A stretch of DNA of 64,000 nucleotides from Streptomyces sp. TP-A0356 (GTDB lineage: Bacteria; Actinomycetota; Actinomycetes; Streptomycetales; Streptomycetaceae). Shown piece by piece: positions 43,028-50,925 of this stretch (its first letter is position 1; the number at the start of each line of letters is the position of its first letter). The translations under genes were made by a program, and so were the position numbers. The stretch lies in NCBI RefSeq assembly GCF_001417775.1, contig NZ_BBZJ01000031.1, positions 59,422 through 123,421 on the forward strand. The letters are read 5' to 3'. The notes below the pieces were generated by a model, which searched no databases, was not told the origin of the DNA, and saw only the letters and a list, made by a program, of their open reading frames with translations.

Positions 43028-43945
43028 TCAGGTCGCGCGCTCGCGAGCTCGCAGGCGGCGCAGCATGCGGGGGTCCTCGAAGCCGACCGCGCGGGCGGCG
43101 GCATCGACCGTGGCGCCGTGGCTGATGAGGTGCTCGGCGCGTTCCAGACGGAGGGTCTGCTGATAGCGCAGAGGGGTGAGGCCGCCGGTGGCGCGGGTGA
43201 AGAGGCGGGTGAGGGTGCGTTCGCTGACGCCCACGGCTGCGGCCAGGGCGGACAGGGGCAGCGGTTGGTCGAAGCGGGCGTCGAGCAGGTCCTGGGCGTG
43301 GTGCACGGTGTCGTCGAGGTGGGACCGGTACCGGAGCATGGCGCTGGCCTGCGGTTCATGGCCGTTGCGCCGCGCGTAGACGACCATGTCCCGGGCCACC
43401 TGGGCGGCGACGGCGGGGCCGTGCCGGGTGGCGACCAGGTGCAGGGCCAGGTCGATGCCGCTCGCGATGCCGGCCGAGGTGACCACCCGGTCGTCGGCGG
43501 TATACAGGACATCGCGAACGACCGTCGCCCCGGGGTAGCGGCGTGCAAGCTCGTCCTGCACATCGTGGTGGGTCGTGCAGTGGCGGCCGTCGAGCAGGCC
43601 GGCCCGGCCGAGCGCCTCGGCTCCGGCGCAGACACTGGCAACGGTCCCGCCCCTGGCGTGGTGGTCCCGGAGAGCCTGCAGGCAGGCCGCGCCGATGACA
43701 GGACCGCCGGCCAGGGTGAGCGCCCGCCAGCCGGGCACCACGATCAGGTCCTCGGGGCCGAGCTCGGGCCAGTCGAGCCGGGCCAGCAGGGGCAGGCCCT
43801 GAGCGGTCGGGACCAGCCGCTCCTCGGCGATGTAGCTGAGTGTGTAGGAGTGCCCGAAGTCGGAGGCCGTGGAAAAGACCTGCGCGGGGCCTGCCAGGTC
43901 CAGTAGATGGAGTCCGGGCACCAGGAGGAAGACGATGTGGCTCAC
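43028..43945 (-). CDS. GlxA-family transcriptional regulator (DJ-1/PfpI domain plus AraC HTH)
   Basis: A 305-residue regulator. The N-terminal DJ-1/PfpI-like domain has VFLLVPGLHLLDLAGPAQVF and VASVCAGAEALGRAGLLDGR, with the nucleophile-elbow Cys. Next comes TSAGIASGIDLALHLVATRH. The C-terminal AraC helix-turn-helix pair is LSALAAAVGVSERTLTRLFT and DAAARAVGFEDPRMLRRLRA. GTG 43945 (VSHIVFLLVPG) is chosen, since residues before it do not look like protein. It lies 10 nt downstream of the isochorismatase-like gene and probably forms an operon with it, a common GlxA arrangement. Confidence 0.88.
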   Translation of the reverse strand: MSHIVFLLVPGLHLLDLAGPAQVFSTASDFGHSYTLSYIAEERLVPTAQGLPLLARLDWPELGPEDLIVVPGWRALTLAGGPVIGAACLQALRDHHARGGTVASVCAGAEALGRAGLLDGRHCTTHHDVQDELARRYPGATVVRDVLYTADDRVVTSAGIASGIDLALHLVATRHGPAVAAQVARDMVVYARRNGHEPQASAMLRYRSHLDDTVHHAQDLLDARFDQPLPLSALAAAVGVSERTLTRLFTRATGGLTPLRYQQTLRLERAEHLISHGATVDAAARAVGFEDPRMLRRLRARERAT

Positions 43946-43955
43946 TGTCCGGTCA

Positions 43956-44555
43956 TCATGCCCGAGGTCCGGCCGAGGCCTCCAGCTGCCCGACAGTGGT
44001 GATGGTGGCAAAGCGTCCGGCAAGGGCGTACTCAGTGCGCCTGATGATCTCCTCGGTGCTCAGGGTGCGGGGGTCCGCCAGCAGTTCGGCGACGCTCTGG
44101 TCGGCGGGAGCGTCACGGTGCGGGATAGGGTTGGTTGCGGTGGCGTCGATGACGAAGGTGACCCGGTACCCGAGGTCGCTCGCGACGCGGGTGGTGGTCT
44201 CCACACACTGCTCGGTTCGGATGCCACAGACAGTGAGCTCGCGGATGCCGCGCTCTGTGAGGAGCTGCTGCAGGTTGGTGGTGGTGAAGGCGTTGTGCGA
44301 GGTCTTGTGGATCAGTGGTTCCGTGTCCCGACGCTGCAACTCCTCCATCAGCCGGACATGGCCGAGCGCAGGGTCGAAGACATCGCCGCTGCCGGGCTCG
44401 GCGTGCAGCACCCACACCACCAGGTCCCCGGCCTGGCGGGCGAGCCGGACAAGGCGGTCCACCTGGTCGGCGATCTTCGGGTTGGAGATGGTCTCCCAGA
44501 GCGGGCGGGCGCGAAAGGATTCCTGGACATCGATGACGATCAGTGCTCGGGTCAT
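43956..44555 (-). CDS. Isochorismatase-family cysteine hydrolase
   Basis: A 199-residue isochorismatase-like hydrolase. ATG 44555 begins MTRALIVIDVQESFRARPLW with the catalytic Asp in IDVQ. HKTSHNAFTTTNLQQLL carries the Lys, and TVCGIRTEQCVETTTRVASD contains the catalytic Cys (about 124). Family members are nicotinamidases, carbamoylases or isochorismatases. The GIRTEQCVETT form is common in plain cysteine hydrolases of unknown substrate. It is followed by the GlxA regulator gene, which probably controls it. Confidence 0.87.
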   Translation of the reverse strand: MTRALIVIDVQESFRARPLWETISNPKIADQVDRLVRLARQAGDLVVWVLHAEPGSGDVFDPALGHVRLMEELQRRDTEPLIHKTSHNAFTTTNLQQLLTERGIRELTVCGIRTEQCVETTTRVASDLGYRVTFVIDATATNPIPHRDAPADQSVAELLADPRTLSTEEIIRRTEYALAGRFATITTVGQLEASAGPRA

Positions 44556-44668
44556 GCTCCCCAGCCTGACCGGCGGCGACGAAGTGGCGACAGGCCTCAT
44601 CGGGTCCCGGTACGGACCGATCCAGTCACACGAAGAAGTAGCCCCAAGACCAGCTGACCGATGGGATC

Positions 44669-45016
44669 TTAATCCCTGTTGCCTCGGGCCTGGCGGTCCA
44701 GGAACTCAATCAGCCGTGTTTCCGAACGTGCAAGCCTCTCCCGTTGTTCGCCAGGAAGCGAAGCGAGCACGTCGACCAGGACCCGCTTTCGCGGGACGTG
44801 CACCATATTGCCGGAGTAGATCCGGCAACTGAAACACCAGGCGAGCCCGATGCACCGCTCGAACATGGACGACTCGGGCGGATAGAAGCGGTACTGGTAC
44901 GAGCGGACGGGCGTTCCGCAGGCGGCACAGATCCGACAGTCCCCGTCGGAAACCGTGTCCCAGGTCCCGACCTTGCGCCAGTGCTGCCGCCCGGCCGGTG
45001 CTCTTCAAGTCGTCAT
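44669..45016 (-). pseudogene. Cys-rich hypothetical protein with a stop at codon 4
   Basis: ATG 45016 reads Met-Thr-Thr and then TGA (45005-45007). The same frame continues without further stops as RQHWRKVGTWDTVSDGDCRI, CAACGTPVRSYQYRFYPPES, MFERCIGLAWCFSCRIYSGN and KRVLVDVLASLPGEQRERLA. The Cys pairs (CRICAAC, then CFSC) suggest a zinc ribbon. There is no alternative ATG/GTG/TTG between the stop and the Cys-rich part, so a full product needs readthrough. A shorter 65-residue product from ATG 44866 is possible. Related proteins seem widespread in Streptomyces, with no known function. Confidence 0.55.
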
Positions 45017-45201
45017 GCCCAGCATTCTCTCCCACAGCAAGTGCCCAGCACAGCAGCCGTCCCGGCGAAGGCGGGGCCGGAGCAGACCGGAAGCCGGGGC
45101 CACCTCAAGCCGGAACAATCGCCGCACGGCCCCTCCGGCGGGGCCAGGTCGGGCCGGAAAAATAAGGCCAGTTCAGACCGTTAACGCCAGCCGCCCTGCA
45201 G

Positions 45202-46056
45202 TCACCGTGACGGTCCTGGCAGGACACGCTCGAGGGCTTCCCAACTGGTGTCACGTGCTCTCTCTGCCGCTTCGGCTTTCCCGCCGCCACGCAGGCCGAA
45301 CAGGCGTTTGGCGATGAGGAGATAGACGCTGATCGCTACGTTGATGATCAAGGTGAGAATCTTGGTCGGTGTGATGCGTCCTTCGGCCAGTTCATAGATC
45401 TCCGGAACGAGCAATACGGTCGTGGCCACGAACGTCAGGTACTCGGCCCAGCGCTGGGTCAGCCACAGTCCGATCGCTTCGACGCCTTCGAGGACCGCGT
45501 AGGCGCCGAGGACGAGCCCGATGGCCCACAAGGTCGACGCGCGGGCGGCGAAGGCCCTGCTGAGCTCGCCCAGCAATCCATGCCCGGATCTGCCGGTGGG
45601 CCCCCCGACACTGTTCTGGAGCAGATCCATCGTCCTGTAGAAGGCCCCGCTGAGCCGTCGGCGTTCGTGCGCGAAGCCCAGCACGGCGATCGAGAGCACG
45701 CCGAGCACCAGAAAGTGAACCAAGCGGTCGAGCGCGATCAGGCGCAGCACGTAACGGTCCCGCAGCGCCTTGCCCCGCAGCGGAATGGCGACCTCCTCGC
45801 GCTCGGGCGGGAACGTGCGGCCCGGGTGTGCTGCCGGCCGCACCGGGAGCCAAGCGTCACAGCGCAGACACCGATGCCAGCGAAGCCCGTCCCCGAAGTC
45901 TCTGACCAACACCGCGTCCCGGCTCCGCACCTGGGCCGCGTCCAGGCCCTCCAGGTGGTGGCCGCGCCGTGCACACTGCAGAAGCTCGTACCACAGCAAC
46001 CGGTGCCGTCTGGAACCCACGCCAGGGGGCGCATCCATCTCGATGTCTTCCGTCAT
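45202..46056 (-). CDS. DUF2127 family membrane protein
   Basis: A 284-residue membrane protein. The cytosolic N-terminus has WYELLQCARRGHHLEGLDAA and a zinc-ribbon-like RWHRCLRCDAWLPVRP. DUF2127 helices follow: LIALDRLVHFLVLGVLSIAV, LWAIGLVLGAYAVLEGVEAI, WAEYLTFVATTVLLVPEIYE and LTLIINVAISVYLLIAKRLF. ATG 46056 (MTEDIEMDAPPGV) is chosen, since the upstream extension is Arg-rich non-coding sequence. The function of the family is not known. It stands alone. Confidence 0.8.
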   Translation of the reverse strand: MTEDIEMDAPPGVGSRRHRLLWYELLQCARRGHHLEGLDAAQVRSRDAVLVRDFGDGLRWHRCLRCDAWLPVRPAAHPGRTFPPEREEVAIPLRGKALRDRYVLRLIALDRLVHFLVLGVLSIAVLGFAHERRRLSGAFYRTMDLLQNSVGGPTGRSGHGLLGELSRAFAARASTLWAIGLVLGAYAVLEGVEAIGLWLTQRWAEYLTFVATTVLLVPEIYELAEGRITPTKILTLIINVAISVYLLIAKRLFGLRGGGKAEAAERARDTSWEALERVLPGPSR

Positions 46057-46276
46057 GGTCCCTATCGTCCTGCCGTAAGGGCGTCTGCGCAGCCCACCTG
46101 GCCGACGACTACGCCGCCAACGCCGAGGCCGGCACCGCCCGGCGACCTGGCGCGACTGGGCCGCCACCGCGCCGCTCTGGTCGCCGACACCCTTGCCATG
46201 GACGCCGGACAGGTCGCTTGGAGGACGGCTGCAACATCCACACCGACCACGGACCGCACCGCGAGGCCCCGCCATT

Positions 46277-46576
46277 TCATGCGGGGAGTCCATTCCCTCC
46301 GGTCCCTCCGGGTGGGTCCACCTGTGTTCGGAGCCGCTGCCAGCAGTCGTGGACGTGCTGCTCAGCATCTCGCACGGCCCAGGAGGCCTCGGTTGAGAGC
46401 GCCGCTGCAGGTGGCGTGACCGTGTCGGCTCGGTGCGTGGTGCAACCCCGCTCCGGGTGGGCAACGCGGACGACGCGTTCTTGGCTGCTCCGGCGGCACA
46501 CGACTGCCCGGGCGGCCAGGATCGTGGCGATGACTACTGTGGCTGTCAGTGCGGCAGCTGCGTGTCGATCGGACAT
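46277..46576 (-). CDS. Hypothetical small membrane-anchored protein
   Basis: A 99-residue frame from ATG 46576 with GAAGGACG upstream. An N-terminal membrane helix (AAAALTATVVIATILAARAV) is followed by a basic RRSS stop-transfer sequence and a charged tail with ASWAVRDAEQHVHDCWQRLR. The composition suggests a real single-pass protein. No family is recognised. It lies upstream of DUF2127 on the same strand. Confidence 0.5.
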   Translation of the reverse strand: MSDRHAAAALTATVVIATILAARAVVCRRSSQERVVRVAHPERGCTTHRADTVTPPAAALSTEASWAVRDAEQHVHDCWQRLRTQVDPPGGTGGNGLPA

Positions 46577-46653
46577 GGCTGTGAGCGTCCTTCGTCCGGG
46601 TAATCAATCGTGGTGGGAGGGCCGGTACCGGCCCTCCCACCTTCTTATGCGCG

Positions 46654-46929
46654 TCAGCCGGGCCAGGTTCCGGTCAGGCGGCGGACGGCGGTGGCGCCGG
46701 CGCGGTCGACGGCCGCTGTGACTCCGGCGAAGATCGCGCCTTGCAGCGTGGCGGCGAGGAGCACCTCGCGCCAGGAGCGGTCTTCATCGGTGGCGTCGGG
46801 GGCGTCCTCGTCGTGGCCGAGCATCTTCCAGGCCTGTTTGAACAGTGCTCCTGCGGCCATGCCGCTGAGGGCACCGAGCGCGAGACCGACCGGCTTGTAG
46901 GCGATCTTCGATGCCTTCACCCCGCTCAC
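46654..46929 (-). CDS. DUF4235 family protein
   Basis: A 91-residue DUF4235 protein. GTG 46929 overlaps the stop of the preceding gene (GTGA). A membrane segment VGLALGALSGMAAGALFKQA is followed by WKMLGHDEDAPDATDEDRSW, then a second hydrophobic helix LLAATLQGAIFAGVTAAVDR and a basic RRLTGTWPG end. The family is small two-TM actinobacterial proteins, commonly beside the holin-X/coiled-coil genes found here. Probably envelope stress related. Confidence 0.85.
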   Translation of the reverse strand: MSGVKASKIAYKPVGLALGALSGMAAGALFKQAWKMLGHDEDAPDATDEDRSWREVLLAATLQGAIFAGVTAAVDRAGATAVRRLTGTWPG

Positions 46930-47408
46930 CCCTTCCGGTGGCGGCAGGCCAGCCACATCACGGCGGCCACACCCGCCGCCGCGAGCAGCACCTTGCGGTT
47001 GTCACGCGCCAGCTGCGCCCCCTGGGCAGTCTTCTCCCTTACCGGCTCGGGTGCCTTCTCCTGCCACAGCTGACCGGCCTGAGCGGCCTTGGCCCGGGCC
47101 TGCCCGGCGGCCTGGGCGGCTTTGTCCTTGACCGGGTCGGGCAGCTGGTCCTGTGCCTGGTGGGCCAGGTCGGCGGCCTTCGCCTTCAGTTCCCCGGCCT
47201 TGAGGGCGGCGTGTTCCTTCAGCTCGCCGGCCTTCGCCGCGGCCTGCTCCTTGACCTCGGCGGCCTTGTCCCGGGCGCGCGCCTTGACGTCGGTCTTCGC
47301 CGCGAGTGCCTGGACCGTCTGACCGAGCTCGGTACGGGTCTGCTCGACCTGCTCGCGCAGTTCCTCGGGGCTGGAGGCGGTGGGTTCGTCGTGAGGCGGC
47401 TGGGTCAT
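46926..47408 (-). CDS. DUF3618-type coiled-coil membrane protein
   Basis: A 160-residue protein. The N-terminal SPEELREQVEQTRTELGQTV is the DUF3618 signature. A long Ala/Lys-rich helix of 11-residue-like repeats follows (KAAEVKEQAAAKAGELKEHA, KAAQAAGQARAKAAQAGQLW), then one C-terminal membrane helix (VLLAAAGVAAVMWLACRH). The repeats resemble LEA/apolipoprotein-like amphipathic helices. ATG 47408 overlaps the upstream stop (ATGA) and its own stop overlaps the DUF4235 start, so the three genes are coupled. Confidence 0.82.
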   Translation of the reverse strand: MTQPPHDEPTASSPEELREQVEQTRTELGQTVQALAAKTDVKARARDKAAEVKEQAAAKAGELKEHAALKAGELKAKAADLAHQAQDQLPDPVKDKAAQAAGQARAKAAQAGQLWQEKAPEPVREKTAQGAQLARDNRKVLLAAAGVAAVMWLACRHRKG

Positions 47409-47842
47409 CGGTGCGCACTCTCCTTGATCTCGGCCACGTCGGCCTTCACGTTCTCTACCGTCTGCTCGGGCGTGGGCGGCGCGGCCTGGTCGACCTGCTT
47501 CTTTCCACTCATGGCCAGCACCGCGGCGATCACACCCAGCACCGCTGTGACGATCAGCCCGGCCGCCCACACCGGCAGCGCCACCGCCAGCGCGGCGATC
47601 GCGGTGGCGACCAGCGCCTGCGCCATCAGGAAGCCGACCACGCCGGCACCGCCGAACAGGCCACCGCCCTTGCCGTAGAGCTTGCCCTTCTCCTTCATCT
47701 CCGCCTGCGCCAGGCGCAGTTCGCCGCGCACCAGCTCGGTCAGCTGCTGCGAGGCCCGCTGCACCAGCTCGCCCACGGGCTCCTGGCTGGAGCGGTCCGT
47801 GCTCTGGCCGGATCCGGCATGGTGCGGCTGCGTGCTCGACAC
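47405..47842 (-). CDS. Phage holin superfamily III-type (DUF1469/holin-X) membrane protein
   Basis: A 145-residue protein, first of the three-gene envelope operon. An N-terminal amphipathic helix (ELVQRASQQLTELVRGELRL, AQAEMKEKGKLYGKGGGLFG) precedes two membrane helices (VVGFLMAQALVATAIAALAV and LIVTAVLGVIAAVLAMSGKK). GTG 47842 is chosen because GGAGGTGA lies 6 nt upstream. The GTG at 47851 would overlap that site. Despite the name these are chromosomal actinobacterial membrane proteins, not lysis holins. Probably involved in envelope homeostasis. Confidence 0.82.
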   Translation of the reverse strand: MSSTQPHHAGSGQSTDRSSQEPVGELVQRASQQLTELVRGELRLAQAEMKEKGKLYGKGGGLFGGAGVVGFLMAQALVATAIAALAVALPVWAAGLIVTAVLGVIAAVLAMSGKKQVDQAAPPTPEQTVENVKADVAEIKESAHR

Positions 47843-48051
47843 GGCGGTCACCTCCCGTCCCTCTCAAGTTCCTGCGGGCCGGACTGCGTCATGCGCCCGA
47901 CCATCCGATGCGGGCGCGAGTACCCCAAGCAGGCGAATTCAGGTCGGGCCTCTGGCCCGCATGTCTGCCTGCTTCCGCCACTCCCCCGGCCCGCCCGAAC
48001 CTGCTAGTACTGCAATCACAGTTATGGGGTCAGGTGTGATTGAGTGTCCTG

Positions 48052-48485
48052 GTGTCCGTGGATCTTGATGTGCGTCAAGTCGAGTCCTGGCGTGAGGCGT
48101 TGGCGGGGTTACACGCGCGGTTCGCTGTGCGGTTTGCCCGCTCGGAGCCGAGGGGCCGGGCGCTGGAGTAATGGCCGGGCTGATTGCGCCATTGGAGCGC
48201 AAGAACGGCTGGTCGCTGGCGGAACGAGCCGGTGAGACGCATCCGATTGGGATGCAGCGGCTGCTGGGCGAGGCGGACTGGGACGCTGACGGGGTCCGCG
48301 ATGACGTCCGTGACTTCATCATCGAGAGCATCGGTGACAAGGACGCGGTCCTGATCGGTGACGACACCGGGTTCCTGAGAAAGGGAGCCCGCTCGGCTGG
48401 AGTGCAGAGGCAGTACGCCGGCACCGCGGGCCGGACCGAGAACTGCCAGATCGGCACGTTCCTCGCCTACGCCCGAGGAGCGTGA
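48052..48485 (+). pseudogene. IS701-family transposase, N-terminal part
   Basis: From a GTG at 48052 the frame reads VESWREALAGLHARFAVRFA and EPRGRALE, then TAA. One base later the frame resumes as MAGLIAPLERKNGWSLAERA, HPIGMQRLLGEADWDADGVR and DAVLIGDDTGFLRKGARSAG, up to QIGTFLAYARGA. This is the first third of an IS701 (DDE_5, SRSO17-like) transposase. A missing C in TACATG near 48170 causes the break. At 48485 it stops and joins a Tn3 remnant. Confidence 0.7.
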
Positions 48486-48645
48486 GCACGACGTTCGAGA
48501 TGAGGACGTCACCCGGCTCTCCCCGCTCAAGCACGCCAACCTCAACGTGCTGGGCCGCTACAGCATCCGCGCTTCGGTCCCGGCCGACTGCGGCCTGCGC
48601 CCGCTACGCGACCCGGACGCCGGCGAGCACGACGCCGAAGACTGA
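48484..48645 (+). pseudogene. C-terminal end of a Tn3-family transposase
   Basis: The frame reads RDEDVTRLSPLKHANLNVLG, then RYSIRASVPADCGLRPLRDP and stops after EHDAED. The DVxRLSPLxHxNLNxLGRYxF block is the hallmark of the extreme C-terminus of Tn3 transposases. The rest of the transposon is absent. It is joined directly to the IS701 fragment. Confidence 0.65.
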
Positions 48646-48741
48646 ACCGCACCCGAGGCGCCTGGCCCGTTCGTTGTACCACCGCGCAGGCCGGGGCTTT
48701 GTCGGCCGGGGAGCGACGCGAGAGGCTGGCGAAGGAGCGGT

Positions 48742-49110
48742 TCAGGCGGCGTCGGGGGCGCCCTGGTGGGCGCTGAGCGCGTCGGTGGTGCTCGGGTAAT
48801 GGGGCAGGAGGCTGTCCACTCCGGTGAGGGTGAGCATACGCATCAGCCGGTCGGGGACGGCGGCTAGGGCCAGGGAGCCGCCCGCTTCCTGGGCGCCGTG
48901 CCAGATGCCGATCAGTGCGCTGAGCCCGGCGGAGTCACAGAAGCCCACACCCGACAGGTCCAGGATCAAGTGGTGGTGGCCCTGGTCGATCAGCTCCAGC
49001 GCGCGGGTACGCAAGCCGGGTGCGGTATGCAGGTCGATCTCGCCGGCGACGGTGGCGACCGCTGCGGGACCGGGGGTGGCGGTCAGGGCCAGCTCGATGT
49101 CGTCGGTCAT
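48742..49110 (-). CDS. STAS-domain anti-sigma factor antagonist
   Basis: A 122-residue RsbV/SpoIIAA-like STAS protein. It begins MTDDIELALTATPGPAAVAT and has VAGEIDLHTAPGLRTRALEL and LILDLSGVGFCDSAGLSALI. The Ser in DSAGL is the phosphorylation site that switches its binding to an anti-sigma kinase. Its start lies 5 nt after the stop of the PP2C phosphatase gene, so the pair is one operon. The phosphatase presumably reactivates this antagonist. The cognate anti-sigma factor is not in the window. Confidence 0.9.
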   Translation of the reverse strand: MTDDIELALTATPGPAAVATVAGEIDLHTAPGLRTRALELIDQGHHHLILDLSGVGFCDSAGLSALIGIWHGAQEAGGSLALAAVPDRLMRMLTLTGVDSLLPHYPSTTDALSAHQGAPDAA

Positions 49111-49115
49111 GGCCG

Positions 49116-50576
49116 TCAGTGCTCCTCGCCGACGGGCGCGGCGGTGGTGTGGGCGGGGGATCCGGCCCCCGTCGCGGCGGCGGCCTGGTCGGGAGCGGGG
49201 ACCGACAGAGCCAGCAGGGCGACGTCGTCACTCGCGCCCTCGGGCAGGGCGTCCAGCAAACCGACGGTGTCCTGGATCAACTGCGCCGCCCCACACGAGG
49301 CGGGACGAGCGGTGAGGAAGGCCGTCAGGCCCTCGACACCGAGCATGGCGCCGGTGCTGGTGTGTGCCTCGGTCAGGCCGTCGGTGTAGAGGAGCAGGGC
49401 CTGGCCGGGGGCGAGGTGAAGGGTGGTGGAGGCGAAGCGGGCGCCGGGGAAGGCCCCGATGAGCATGCCGCCCTTGGGGCGGACCGCTCCCACCCGCGTG
49501 TGCGTGGCGGGCCCGGCTTCGGGCGGGGCGGGGCTGAGGTGGTAGGCCGGGGGGTGCCCACCGGTGGCCAGCTCCACGGTGAAGCCCCCGGCCGCATCAG
49601 GGGTGAGGGTGGCGAAGAAAGCTGTGCAGAACCGGCTGCCCGCCCACACATCGGCCAGCAGGGCGCTGTTCAGGGCCTCAAGTACCGTGACGGGATCGTC
49701 CGTGTGCTGGGCGGAGGCCCGCAGGGTGTAGCGGGCCAGGGAGGTGATAGTGGCCGCCTCGGCGCCCTTGCCGCACACGTCCCCCAGGAACAATCCCCAC
49801 TTCCCGGAGGGCAGGAGGAAGACGTCGTAGAAGTCGCCGCCCACATCGTGCACGGACGCGGTGTGGTAATGACAGGCCAGCTCCAGGCCGGGCACAGTCG
49901 GCAGCGCCGGCGGCAACAGAGTGCGCTGCAAGGTGGAGGCGAAGGAGGCGATCGCCGCCTTGTCCCTCTCCGCCTGCTCCCGGGCCGCCCGCTCAGCCTC
50001 GGCGGCCCGCTGCTCCTGGCGCACCGTGCGCAGCGCGGACAGACGCAGCTCCATCTCGTCCATCACGATCGCCGCCAGATCGGTCAGGGTGGCAGTCTGT
50101 TCGGAGGTGATGGAGCGGGGCTTGGTGTCCAGGACGTTGACGGTGCCCAGCTTGTGCCCGTCCGCGGTGGTGATCGGCGCGGCGGCGTAGAACCGAACCC
50201 CCAGCGGACCGGTGACCAGCGGGTTGCCGCAGGCGACGTCATCGAGCAGGGTGTCGGGGATCACCAGGGCATCGTCGCGCAGCACCGCCGAGCCGCACAG
50301 GCCCGGGTCGCGGCCGATCTCACTGACCCCGTCCAGGCCGTGCGTGGCCTTGAACCAGATCCGGTCCTCGTCCACGATCGTCACCGTCGCCACCGGGACG
50401 TCGAACAGGCGGGCTGCCAGCGCAGCCACCCGGTCGAACGCCCCGTCGGGCGGGGTGTCGAGGATGTCGTAGCGGCGCACCGCTTCCATCCGGCCGGCCT
50501 CGACGACCTCGTCGGGCACCAGATGCAGGCGCTTGCCAGGAACGCCGTCCTCGGATGCCGAAGCCTGCTCGGGCAT
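49116..50576 (-). CDS. GAF-domain PP2C (SpoIIE/RsbU-type) serine phosphatase
   Basis: A 486-residue phosphatase. GAF domain (about 30-180): RRYDILDTPPDGAFDRVAAL, VTIVDEDRIWFKATHGLDGV, FYAAAPITTADGHKLGTVNV. A coiled-coil linker (QEQRAAEAERAAREQAERDK) follows, then the PP2C/SpoIIE domain with VHDVGGDFYDVFLLPSGKWG (metal Asp), LFLGDVCGKGAEAATITSLA, LATGGHPPAYHL, LLLYTDGLTEAHTS and GASDDVALLAL. Cofactor Asp residues are all present. It would dephosphorylate the STAS protein encoded downstream, responding to a signal sensed by GAF. Confidence 0.9.
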   Translation of the reverse strand: MPEQASASEDGVPGKRLHLVPDEVVEAGRMEAVRRYDILDTPPDGAFDRVAALAARLFDVPVATVTIVDEDRIWFKATHGLDGVSEIGRDPGLCGSAVLRDDALVIPDTLLDDVACGNPLVTGPLGVRFYAAAPITTADGHKLGTVNVLDTKPRSITSEQTATLTDLAAIVMDEMELRLSALRTVRQEQRAAEAERAAREQAERDKAAIASFASTLQRTLLPPALPTVPGLELACHYHTASVHDVGGDFYDVFLLPSGKWGLFLGDVCGKGAEAATITSLARYTLRASAQHTDDPVTVLEALNSALLADVWAGSRFCTAFFATLTPDAAGGFTVELATGGHPPAYHLSPAPPEAGPATHTRVGAVRPKGGMLIGAFPGARFASTTLHLAPGQALLLYTDGLTEAHTSTGAMLGVEGLTAFLTARPASCGAAQLIQDTVGLLDALPEGASDDVALLALSVPAPDQAAAATGAGSPAHTTAAPVGEEH

Positions 50577-50637
50577 CGGCTTTCCACCTTCCTTGACCTC
50601 CCGCAGCCACCGGGCGCGACGCGGGCCAGCGGAGAGC

Positions 50638-50768
50638 CTAAGCGCAACGAGTGTGCGAAGGCCATCCGGGTGGCACCTCGAAGTGGACCAGGCGGGCCCG
50701 GGTGAGCGCCGGGACGTCCGCCTTGATGACCGGGGTCATCCCGACGTTGCACGCTTCGCTCAGTTTCG
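50638..50768 (-). pseudogene. Tn3-family transposase fragment
   Basis: Minus-strand residues AGVPKLSEACNVGMTPVIKA and DVPALTRARLVHFEVPPGW, ending at a TAG at 50638-50640, match an internal segment of Tn3 transposases (the ACNxGM..V...DxPALTRxRLxH block). Both sides are cut. It is a different part of the protein from the Tn3 tail at 48484, so the two could come from one dismembered element. Confidence 0.5.
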
Positions 50769-50908
50769 GCACGCCAGCGGCGCGGGAGAACCACGAACCC
50801 CTTGGCACCCTTCGGGCGGGAGACGGTCTTGAGGGTGATGTGGAGGAAGTCCTCGGCCCAGGTCACGAGCTGGCCGGCGTAGGCGGAGTCGGCCCTGTCC
50901 TTGCCGGA
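50766..50908 (-). pseudogene. IS5-family transposase fragment
   Basis: Minus-strand DSAYAGQLVTWAEDFLHITL, then KTVSRPKGAKGFVVLPRRW, corresponds to the DDE core region of IS5-type transposases (DSAYxGxLxxWA, then FxVLPRRW). It is cut at 50905 by the inverted repeat of the neighbouring IS and at about 50766 by the Tn3 fragment. Confidence 0.55.
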
Positions 50909-50925
50909 AACCTCATCCGTCCAGG
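50891..50925 (+). repeat. Left 35-bp inverted repeat
   Basis: Inverted copy of 52116-52150 (33 of 35 identical). Probably the terminal repeat of the integrase-type element. Read on the minus strand it would encode TWTDEVSGKDRA. Confidence 0.7.

Noticed and set aside
47405..47842. Holin of a prophage
   Set aside because: No endolysin, tail or capsid genes. Neighbours are DUF3618/DUF4235 envelope proteins, the usual chromosomal setting of this family.
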